A model generated the notes under the pieces. It was not told the DNA's origin and did not search any database. It saw nothing but the letters and a program-made list of their open reading frames with translations. A DNA stretch of 6,029 nt, from positions 1-6,029 of the forward strand of contig CADCQU010000265.1 in assembly GCA_902803635.1 (NCBI GenBank). The letters are read 5' to 3'. Made by a program: the position numbers and the translations under genes. Source of the DNA: an uncultured Lachnospiraceae bacterium. GTDB lineage: Bacteria > Bacillota > Clostridia > Lachnospirales > Lachnospiraceae. Position 1 is the first letter of the stretch. Each line of letters opens with the position of its first letter. This document shows positions 1 to 5,807 of this stretch, piece after piece.

Positions 1-54
1 CAGTCCACTGGACTGTTTCCTGCACACTGAGGCGTCGCTTCGCTCAGAATGACA
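1..54 (-). repeat. Dispersed intergenic repeat, copy 1 (truncated by window edge)
   Basis: Read on the minus strand, this stretch begins with TGTCATTCTGAG (54 down to 43) followed by GCGAAGCGACG. This is a widespread kind of non-coding bacterial repeat, and its 12-base core recurs on the plus strand at 5708-5719. Internally, CTGAG (27-31) can pair with CTCAG (43-47). At the window edge CAGTCCA (1-7) and TGGACTG (9-15) form a near-perfect inverted repeat. The element therefore consists of stacked hairpins and probably continues left of base 1. It lies beyond the mscL terminator and contains no convincing ORF. Family membership is inferred from the shared core, and no function is claimed. Confidence 0.6.
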
Positions 55-124
55 AGCCTTTCGTATGGATGATGTCCATTTTTATGCGTTCAACCGTACA
101 GGTGGAAAAAATTGGTTCGGGGGT

Positions 125-155
125 TAAAACGCCGCAGCCTGACGGCTGCGGCGTA
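125..155 (-). terminator. Intrinsic terminator of mscL
   Basis: A perfect 10-bp GC-rich stem (CGCCGCAGCC at 130-139 pairing with GGCTGCGGCG at 144-153) encloses a 4-nt loop. One more A-T pair extends it at 129/154. On the minus strand the stem is followed by GTTTTAA, a short U-tract, and it begins about 22 nt after the mscL stop codon. The plus-strand side is followed by TAGATTTT, so weak bidirectional action is possible, but no plus-strand gene is seen upstream within the window. Confidence 0.88.
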
Positions 156-175
156 GATTTTCCGTATAAAATTGC

Positions 176-670
176 TTACGCGGACTTTTCCTCCGGAAGC
201 TGGGACGTGCAGTGACCGCAACGGGTAGCTTCGATTGGAATCTCCATCTTGCAGAACGGGCATTCCTTCGTGGTCGGAGCGGCTTCCTCGGCCGGCTTCT
301 TGAGGGCATCGCTCGCCTTGTTGAAGCCCTTGACGACGAGGAAGATGCAGAACGCGACGATGAGGAAGTTGATAACCTTGGTAATCAGGACACCGTAGTT
401 CAGCGTCGCAGCGCCGGCCGCCTTCGCGGCTTCAAGCGTCGCATAGGTATTGCCGTCGAGCGCCACGAACCAGTTCGAGAAATCCAGGCCGCCGGTCAGC
501 AAGCTGATGAGCGGCATGATGATGTCGTCAACAATCGAGGTGACAATTGCGCCGAACGCCGCACCGATGATAACACCGACGGCCATATCCAGCACGTTGC
601 CGCGCATGATGAATTCCTTGAACTCACCGACGAGACCCTTGGCCTTCTTTAACGTTTTCTTTTCAGCCAT
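176..670 (-). CDS. mscL: Large-conductance mechanosensitive channel MscL with zinc-ribbon tail
   Basis: MscL forms a homopentameric inner-membrane pore that opens under membrane tension and releases small solutes during hypo-osmotic shock. The 164-residue product has the family layout. An amphipathic N-terminal helix (about 12-24, with [19 protein letters not shown]) leads into pore-lining TM1 (about 25-50, Gly/Ala-rich). An extracytoplasmic loop (about 55-92) precedes TM2 (about 93-115), which is followed by a charged cytoplasmic helix. It is longer than E. coli MscL (136 aa). The extra C-terminus holds Cys137, Cys140, Cys151 and Cys154 in CxxC-x10-CxxC spacing, ending in RCGHCTSQL. This is a likely zinc ribbon, as seen in other bacterial MscL homologues. 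The start is fixed by AAGGAGGT (679-686) 8 nt upstream of ATG. A separate promoter and a terminator suggest a monocistronic unit. Confidence 0.96.
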   Translation of the reverse strand: MAEKKTLKKAKGLVGEFKEFIMRGNVLDMAVGVIIGAAFGAIVTSIVDDIIMPLISLLTGGLDFSNWFVALDGNTYATLEAAKAAGAATLNYGVLITKVINFLIVAFCIFLVVKGFNKASDALKKPAEEAAPTTKECPFCKMEIPIEATRCGHCTSQLPEEKSA

Positions 671-738
671 AAACCCTTACCTCCTTATACTCCACTCTTG
701 AAAGAAATATGTGGCAAATGTCCTTGCCCATATGGGGT

Positions 739-766
739 ATTATACTATTTTTGAAAAAAATAACAA
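739..766 (-). promoter_or_regulatory. Sigma-70/SigA-type promoter of mscL
   Basis: On the minus strand, TTGTTA (766-761) serves as a -35 box and a perfect TATAAT (744-739) as the -10 box, separated by 16 bp of A/T-tract sequence. The predicted start of transcription is near 732, which leaves a leader of roughly 60 nt before the mscL ATG. The palindrome CCCATATGGG (727-736) covers the predicted start site. The promoter lies in the gap downstream of the kinase gene, so mscL need not depend on kinase transcription. The call rests on motif and spacing only. Confidence 0.75.
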
Positions 767-804
767 GATACTTTTGATTATTTTTGATAAAACTTCTTAA
801 CTTC

Positions 805-3216
805 CTACTCCTCCGACTCCCCCTCCGCGCCGAGGCACTCCCGAAGGACCTCGGCGAGCTTTTTGCGTTCGATAGGCTTCGTGAGGTACCCGTTCATCCC
901 GGAAAGAAGGCTCTGCCGCTCGGCCTCGGCAAATGCATTTGCCGTCATGGCGTAGATGGGCACGGTGGCGGAATCCGGCCGGTGGGTCTGGCGGATGGCC
1001 GCCGTCGCCTCGTAACCGTTCATGCGGGGCATTTGAATATCCATCAGAATGAGACGGTAAGTCTCAGGAATCGATTCCCGGAAACGTTCCACCGCCTCCT
1101 CGCCATCTGCCGCGCATTCCACGGAAGCCCCGAGCTGCTCCAGCATATGGGTGGCAATGCGCGTGTTAATCGCGTTGTCCTCGACGAGCAGGACCTTCCC
1201 GCAGAGAAAGTCCGGGTGCTCCTCGTCAGCCGCCGTCCCACCCTGGCTGGTCTTTACGGCCAGCGGGAACGTGAAGCTGCACGTAATCTCCGTGCCCTCG
1301 CCAACCTTCGACCGCACCTCAATCTTGCCGTCCATGAGGGTGACCAGCTTGTGGACGATGTAGAGCCCAAGGCCCGTCCCTCCGCCGATATTTTTACGTT
1401 CCTGACTCTCCGTGTCCTGCGAGAAAGGTTCAAAGCAGCGGGAGACATACTCCTCCGACATACCAATCCCCGTATCACGCACCATGAATTCCGTGGGAAT
1501 CTTCGCGTCCACCGCCTTCCCCTGGTGGATCCGGTAGAGGATGCTTCCCCCCTTCGGCGTGTAGCGTACCGCGTTAGAGATCAGGTTGAGGATGACCTGG
1601 TTTAAGCGCGTCCGGTCCGCCATGACCGGCCGGAACCTGGAATTGATCTCGGTCACAAAGAGGATTCCCTCCTGCGCGCAGAGCGGCTGGAAGAGGTTCG
1701 CGATGTCCGTGACCGCGTGCTTCTTCCGGAACGGCTCGGGATTGATCTCGATCCGCCCGCTGTCGATACGGGATACGTCGAGGACGTCCTTCACGAGGCT
1801 CCGCAGGAACTTGCTGGCGGAGCGGATCTTTTCGAGGTCGTCCCGCAATTTGTCCTTGTCCTCGATATCCTCCAGCGCAAGGTCCGTGAGGCCGCTGATG
1901 GCCGCGATGGGCGTCCGGATGTCGTGGCTGATCCGGGAAATGAACTCCGTCTTGGCTTCATTTGCCGTCTCCGCCTGGATCGCGTACTCCCGCGCCTCGG
2001 CAAGCCGCTCCCTCTCCTCCTTGCGGATGTCCGTCACGTCCGAGCAAAGGATCGCGATGAGGCCGTACTCGCGCCTCAGCCACGTAAATTCGGTAAGGAA
2101 ATCGCACAGCTCGTCACCTATACGGCGGCGGTACGCAAGCTTATACCGCCCATCCTTCTCCATGCCCAGAATCATCTTGTCAAATTCCGCGTTGGCATAG
2201 TATTCTGCGAGGTCCTCGTCGACCACCCGGTATTTGGCAAATGTCTGCACCAGGTCTTCGTAGGGCAAATTGGTGGTCTTCCCGCCCAGAATGTCCCCGT
2301 CGGGGCCGCTGAAAAAGCTGACGTGGCGGAAATTGACGTCGAGGGCCGCGATATAGTTGTACTGTTCATGCCCGATTTTCGAGAAAATGACCTCGCGGAT
2401 CTTCTCCTGAGTCATGTCCTGCGCATAGGCGACACCCTCAATGGCGAGGGTGTGCGGGTTCCTGCGCATGATGAGGGTGCTGCGCACCCAGCGGAGCCTG
2501 CCGCGAAGACTGTAGACAGGAAACTCCTTGACAACCGTCTCATGTCCGGCGCGGAAATTTTCCAGAAGAACGTTGCGGTCCACGGAGGCAAAAAAATCCT
2601 TCCGAATGTCATCCTGGATGATCTCGCGGCCCATCCTGTGGAAAAGGTCATCTGCGGATTCCGCCGCGTAGTGCTGGCGATATTCGGCCCGTACGGTCTC
2701 AAAGCGGAGGACGCGGTTGTTGGTAATGTCCAGATGGGTTGTCGCGAAGGAGTCACCGAAAACCTTGTTCATCTGCATTTCCAGCTCTTTAAAGTTCTGC
2801 TCCTCCTTTTTCTGCCAGCTAATGTCCTGCCCGAAGCCAAAGGCACGAAGCCGCCGCCCGTATTCATCGTAGATATTTGTCATGACCATGCGGACATACC
2901 GTTCCTCCACACCCGGCCGGCTGACGAAGCGCACGTCCGCGATGGCCCGCGGTTTTCCCGCATCGATGTCGCGGTACATTTGCAGGAAGCTTCTCCGGCT
3001 ATCCTCGTCGATATAGGCCAAAAGCGACTCCGGGACATTGTCCACGACCGCCTGGATGCCCGCCTGCTGCGTATAGCTCTTCTCGTTGGCATTCACAACC
3101 ACGAGGCGGTGCAGGTCGCTGTCGTACTCCCAGACCACCATCTTCGCCTCGCGAATCACGCTCTCGTACATCTGGCGGAGCTGGTGCTCCGTCTGTTCCG
3201 ACATGTGCATCTCCAT
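805..3216 (-). CDS. Soluble hybrid sensor histidine kinase / response regulator with PAS-like repeats
   Basis: This 803-residue hybrid kinase would sense a signal through its N-terminal modules, autophosphorylate on His and pass phosphate to its own receiver. No transmembrane segment or signal peptide is visible, so it is probably cytoplasmic. Three PAS-like regions lie at about 15-135, 150-268 and 280-397. Each ends in a characteristic (Q/S)D-[IMV]-[ST] motif (GQDIS, AQDMT, SDVTD). A charged linker helix (398-425) leads to the H-box SHDIRTPI (phospho-acceptor His431). The ATPase domain follows, with N-box N544/N548, G1 DTGIGM (581-586), F-box FEPFSQ (595-600) and G2 GGGTGLGL (611-618). The receiver (about 673-795) has acidic E679/D680, acceptor Asp726 in LMDIQMP, Thr758 and Lys780. 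There is no HPt domain or DNA-binding output, and no partner regulator lies alongside. The ligand is unknown. The first of three close Met codons is favoured because GAAAGGTGGG (3225-3234) lies about 9 nt upstream. Confidence 0.93.
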   Translation of the reverse strand: MEMHMSEQTEHQLRQMYESVIREAKMVVWEYDSDLHRLVVVNANEKSYTQQAGIQAVVDNVPESLLAYIDEDSRRSFLQMYRDIDAGKPRAIADVRFVSRPGVEERYVRMVMTNIYDEYGRRLRAFGFGQDISWQKKEEQNFKELEMQMNKVFGDSFATTHLDITNNRVLRFETVRAEYRQHYAAESADDLFHRMGREIIQDDIRKDFFASVDRNVLLENFRAGHETVVKEFPVYSLRGRLRWVRSTLIMRRNPHTLAIEGVAYAQDMTQEKIREVIFSKIGHEQYNYIAALDVNFRHVSFFSGPDGDILGGKTTNLPYEDLVQTFAKYRVVDEDLAEYYANAEFDKMILGMEKDGRYKLAYRRRIGDELCDFLTEFTWLRREYGLIAILCSDVTDIRKEERERLAEAREYAIQAETANEAKTEFISRISHDIRTPIAAISGLTDLALEDIEDKDKLRDDLEKIRSASKFLRSLVKDVLDVSRIDSGRIEINPEPFRKKHAVTDIANLFQPLCAQEGILFVTEINSRFRPVMADRTRLNQVILNLISNAVRYTPKGGSILYRIHQGKAVDAKIPTEFMVRDTGIGMSEEYVSRCFEPFSQDTESQERKNIGGGTGLGLYIVHKLVTLMDGKIEVRSKVGEGTEITCSFTFPLAVKTSQGGTAADEEHPDFLCGKVLLVEDNAINTRIATHMLEQLGASVECAADGEEAVERFRESIPETYRLILMDIQMPRMNGYEATAAIRQTHRPDSATVPIYAMTANAFAEAERQSLLSGMNGYLTKPIERKKLAEVLRECLGAEGESEE
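927..944. repeat. Perfect 18-bp palindrome CGGCAAATGCATTTGCCG
   Basis: Two CAAATG words meet head to head and form a perfect 18-bp palindrome inside the receiver part of the kinase gene, where it encodes the conserved MTANAF stretch. It uses GCA, AAT and TTT codons in a gene that mostly prefers G/C endings. It could be chance within a conserved protein motif or a DNA-level signal. The sequence shows only the symmetry. Confidence 0.6.
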
Positions 3217-3258
3217 AGCAGCTACCCACCTTTCAATTTTTTCGTTTGCCCGCTTTCC

Positions 3259-3275
3259 TATCTTATGTTAAGATA
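3259..3275. promoter_or_regulatory. 17-bp inverted repeat in the divergent kinase/dtd spacer (candidate operator)
   Basis: TATCTTA and TAAGATA are perfect 7-bp arms around TGT, centred in the 87-bp spacer between the divergent kinase and dtd start codons. Each strand reads TAAGAT, a passable -10-like hexamer. On the plus strand TTGCCC (3246-3251) lies 17 bp upstream of TAAGAT (3269-3274), and the overlapping GATAAT (3272-3277) is a closer -10 match. The repeat could be an operator, overlapping divergent -10 elements, or both. The palindrome is certain, and its role is inferred. Confidence 0.4.
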
Positions 3276-3289
3276 ATTCCAAAATCCCC

Positions 3290-3295
3290 AGGAGG
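3290..3295 (+). promoter_or_regulatory. Ribosome binding site of dtd
   Basis: AGGAGG sits 8 nt before the ATG at 3304. It confirms this start and excludes the upstream out-of-frame ATG at 3246 as the translated start. Confidence 0.85.
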
Positions 3296-3303
3296 AAACA
3301 ACT

Positions 3304-3762
3304 ATGCGACTTCTGATTCAGCGCGTCAGCGAGGCGGCCGTCCGCGTGGACGGGGAGACCATCGGGTCCATCGGCCAGGGCTTTCTTGTATTTGTCGGCG
3401 TGGAGGATGCCGACACCGAGGCCATCGCGGACGCCATGGCGAAAAAACTCCTCGGCCTCCGCATTTTCATGGACGAGAACGGCAAGACCAACCTCGACCT
3501 CGCCTCCGTCGGCGGAAGCCTCCTTCTCGTCTCCCAGTTCACCCTCTACGCCGACTGCCGGAAGGGCAACCGCCCCTCCTTCATCCGTGCCGGCGAGCCG
3601 CATTATGCCAACCAGCTCTTCGAATACTTCGTCGCCCGCTGCCGCGGGGACGTGGCAAATGTCCAGACCGGAAGCTTCGGGGCGGACATGAAGGTGTCTT
3701 TGACAAATGACGGCCCCTTCACGGTGTGGCTTGATTCCGCAGAAATCTGCAAAAACAAATGA
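3304..3762 (+). CDS. dtd: D-aminoacyl-tRNA deacylase
   Basis: Dtd hydrolyses D-aminoacyl-tRNAs (classically D-Tyr-tRNA) and also mischarged glycyl-tRNA, keeping D-amino acids and Gly errors out of protein. It acts as a cytoplasmic homodimer. The 152-residue length is typical. Diagnostic features are the N-terminal [13 protein letters not shown] strand, the active-site motif SQFTLYAD (77-84), GNRPSF (88-93) and the C-terminal cross-subunit Gly-cisPro motif NDGPFT (135-140). The last reads GPF where GPV is more usual, a conservative change that leaves Gly137-Pro138 intact. The gene stands alone on the plus strand. It is divergent from the kinase and ends 30 nt before the convergent stop of the membrane-protein gene. 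In many Firmicutes dtd follows relA, and no relA is seen here. Confidence 0.97.
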   Translation: MRLLIQRVSEAAVRVDGETIGSIGQGFLVFVGVEDADTEAIADAMAKKLLGLRIFMDENGKTNLDLASVGGSLLLVSQFTLYADCRKGNRPSFIRAGEPHYANQLFEYFVARCRGDVANVQTGSFGADMKVSLTNDGPFTVWLDSAEICKNK

Positions 3763-3792
3763 CCTAATTCTCTGACGAAGCAAAACAGCATT

Positions 3793-5664
3793 TCAACGGG
3801 AGCGAAGCAGAAGCTTTCTGATACCATTCCATAACAGCCCCGCCCCGATGAGCACCATCATCGCAAAGAGCGGCACGCCGCCTATGCTGTAAAACTTCAG
3901 GAACTTGTTATCATATTCATTTGTCGTCCAGATAAACTCGCAAAACCAGCTGATGGCCAGGAGGTAGGCGGCGAAAAAGCCTGCCAGAAGGAGCATCATC
4001 CCCGCGAAGCGGGCATTTGTCTGCCGGTTCCAGACAGGAGCCGGCGTTTTTTTGTCTGCCTCGGACATGTTCTTCTTTTTTCTGGTAAGGATAAGAAGGA
4101 CGCAGGTCAAAACAGCCCCCAAAACCGCCACAAAAATCATCGCGATATTCACAACCCGATACACGATGAAAATCACTTCGACGAAATGGTTCATCCAGGT
4201 TGCCTCGCGAAGGTTGAGGGTCGATTCGTCGTGGTCGACGAGGTTCACTCCCGTAAGTGTGGTCGCAATCTCGGCGGAGGGATCCCCGACTGCATAAAGT
4301 CCCGGGGAACCGCCCAGCTCATAGGAACTCAGGGAAACGATGGTCCTCGCAGCCTCGACCATCTCCGGCAGGAGTTCAAAAATCTCCCCCAGCGTCCGGC
4401 CGCCGCCGGATTTGCTGACGCGGATCCGCCCATCCTTCTTCAGCCGTCCGTCCGCAAAGGCCGCATCCAACTCGCGGTTTACATTTGCAAACAAAGCCTG
4501 CATCTCCGCATCATTTGTCCAGATTTCATGCCTAGAAAGCTCCGTGCGAAGCCGCCAGGTGATAAAATCGCCCGCGATTCCCTTCTCCGTCACGTTCGGC
4601 CCAGCCTTCTTGGGATCATCGTTCACAAGCCCCTCCAACAGCTCGGGGTATTTCGAAAGCGTCTCCGACGCAGCAAATGCCTGTTTGATTGCATCAAAGG
4701 GTACCCAGATTGTCGCGTCCCGGTCCGGCGATTCAATCTCGTAGAGCTTCGAGGTGAATTTGCCAATCTCCCCGCTCGTGCGCGTATTCGTCTCAAAAAC
4801 TCCGAAGTATCGCAGGTTAAATGCCTTGTAGGCAAGGGTCACCCCCGCAAAGAGTAGAAAGGGAAATACGAGCAGCACAATATGCACCAACATTGCCCGT
4901 ATCCGCCCCTCGAATTCGGCCTTGCTTCCTTCTACGCCCCCGTTTGGCACCTTCTTTTCTTTCGGCTTCTGGGGCCGCTTGTTTGATGCTTCCGCCGCTG
5001 CCGGAGTTCTCCGCCCCCTCTTCCGGAAAAAGGCCACCAGCTCGCGAATTCCCGCGATTACCGCCACCGCCAGAATGCAAGCCAGAATCCAGATGCCGTC
5101 CTCCTTCTGGTAGTACGTTGCCGTAAGGAAGACGCCAAGGCCAATCGAAAGGAGGAGCTTCCTCCCGAATTTTCCTTTCTCCCGCAGCCTTTCAAAAAGG
5201 AGCAGGGCCAGCGAGAAGGTGATGAGGGCGAGCGGCGCGATCACCGCGTTCCGGTAGAGCCGCGTCCCGCACCAGAGGTCGAAGGCCGCCGGCGTATATA
5301 ATAGGAAGAGAAACGCCAGCGCAAGGAACCACCGCGTATTACAAAGTCCCCGTAGGTATCTGACAAATAAAATCGCCCCGAGAATCCACAGCAGGCTGAC
5401 AAATAGCGGGTAGGTAAGGCCCGTCAAATGCACGATGTTCAAAAACAGCGGGTAGCCCATGTACTTGACCAGGGAATTTGCATCCGGGTTGCCAATATAA
5501 AGCAGAAGATCCGCATGCACCACCATCAGATGGTCGTCCATTAGCTCGGTCACCGGGTACCAAAGCCCAAGGAAATTCGAGAGGACAATCCTCCCCGCGA
5601 TTGCCAGCCCCATGAAAACATTGAGGAGCGCCACTCCCCACCTACAGCCATTTTTTCTTTGCAT
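3793..5664 (-). CDS. Polytopic membrane protein, GT-C glycosyltransferase-like (function unproven)
   Basis: The 623-residue product has roughly ten predicted membrane helices by eye: about 9-31, 84-104, 111-128, 139-158, 168-184, 190-210, 257-279, one or two in 496-528, 553-577 and 594-615. A first loop carrying acidic residues (ELMDDH, Asp43-Asp44) right after TM1, then KYMGYPLF (68-74), resembles GT-C transferases. Those enzymes use lipid-linked sugars and place catalytic acids in the first external loop. A basic linker (213-256, rich in K, R, P and E) and a hydrophilic block (about 280-493) separate two membrane bundles. No family signature is decisive, so the glycosyltransferase role is inference, and it could be another large envelope protein. 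It is convergent with dtd and lies downstream of cbiB on the same strand, with a 143-bp gap that argues against tight coupling. Confidence 0.85.
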   Translation of the reverse strand: MQRKNGCRWGVALLNVFMGLAIAGRIVLSNFLGLWYPVTELMDDHLMVVHADLLLYIGNPDANSLVKYMGYPLFLNIVHLTGLTYPLFVSLLWILGAILFVRYLRGLCNTRWFLALAFLFLLYTPAAFDLWCGTRLYRNAVIAPLALITFSLALLLFERLREKGKFGRKLLLSIGLGVFLTATYYQKEDGIWILACILAVAVIAGIRELVAFFRKRGRRTPAAAEASNKRPQKPKEKKVPNGGVEGSKAEFEGRIRAMLVHIVLLVFPFLLFAGVTLAYKAFNLRYFGVFETNTRTSGEIGKFTSKLYEIESPDRDATIWVPFDAIKQAFAASETLSKYPELLEGLVNDDPKKAGPNVTEKGIAGDFITWRLRTELSRHEIWTNDAEMQALFANVNRELDAAFADGRLKKDGRIRVSKSGGGRTLGEIFELLPEMVEAARTIVSLSSYELGGSPGLYAVGDPSAEIATTLTGVNLVDHDESTLNLREATWMNHFVEVIFIVYRVVNIAMIFVAVLGAVLTCVLLILTRKKKNMSEADKKTPAPVWNRQTNARFAGMMLLLAGFFAAYLLAISWFCEFIWTTNEYDNKFLKFYSIGGVPLFAMMVLIGAGLLWNGIRKLLLRSR

Positions 5665-5665
5665 T

Positions 5666-5683
5666 CTCCTTTTCCCCTCCTCT
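5666..5683 (-). promoter_or_regulatory. Tandem purine-rich ribosome binding region of the membrane-protein gene
   Basis: On the minus strand AGAGGAGG (5683-5676) lies 11 nt before the ATG at 5664. A second AGGAG (5670-5666) is only 1 nt from it, too close to serve this ATG. The distal element supports the chosen start. The next in-frame Met (residue 18) would cut into the first membrane helix. Confidence 0.6.
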
Positions 5684-5707
5684 TTTCCTACAAATGTACC
5701 TTTTTTC

Positions 5708-5740
5708 TGTCATTCTGAGGCACACCGTGCCGTAGAATCC
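5708..5740 (+). repeat. Dispersed intergenic repeat, copy 2
   Basis: It begins with the same TGTCATTCTGAG core as the element at 43-54 but is inverted relative to it. It folds on itself: ATTCT (5712-5716) pairs with AGAAT (5734-5738), and GGCAC (5719-5723) with GTGCC (5727-5731) around ACC, broken only by a GA/GT internal mismatch. The element sits between cbiB and the membrane-protein gene and would be transcribed if the two are co-transcribed. As RNA it could act as a processing or attenuation hairpin, though that is inference. Confidence 0.65.
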
Positions 5741-5807
5741 CGTCAACTTTTCGAAAAACCCCGGCGCACACTAAAGCCGTCCCATATTTTCCTTATATAA
5801 AAGCGGT

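Noticed and set aside
212..652. 146-codon plus-strand ORF antisense to mscL
   Set aside because: The opposite strand is an unmistakable mscL with its own promoter, ribosome site and terminator.
745..762. A/T-only inverted repeat (TATTTTT/AAAAATA) downstream of the kinase gene, as a terminator
   Set aside because: It has no GC pairs and is better explained as the A/T-tract spacer of the mscL promoter.
784..1605. 273-codon plus-strand ORF antisense to the kinase ATPase and receiver domains
   Set aside because: It shares the register-shadow character of the longer antisense ORF and has no domain that I recognise or promoter support.
1717..3276. 519-codon plus-strand ORF fully antisense to the kinase gene
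   Set aside because: The minus frame carries complete kinase motifs in order. The antisense translation is low-complexity in character (rich in V, L, R, H, D), lacks a ribosome site, and is the expected artefact of GC-biased third positions.
5741..5746. TTGACG as a -35 box for the membrane-protein gene
   Set aside because: There is no acceptable -10 hexamer 15-19 bp downstream. The sequence there is the GC-rich repeat hairpin.
5754..5779. Possible terminator after cbiB (CGGC/GCCG stem then GGGTTTTT on the minus strand)
   Set aside because: The stem is only 4 bp with a 10-nt loop, too weak to call.
5612..5800. 62-codon plus-strand ORF containing CHSEAHRAVESR
   Set aside because: This peptide is the translation of the dispersed TGTCATTCTGAGGCAC repeat, a familiar source of spurious gene calls. 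Its start lies inside the antisense of the membrane-protein gene.
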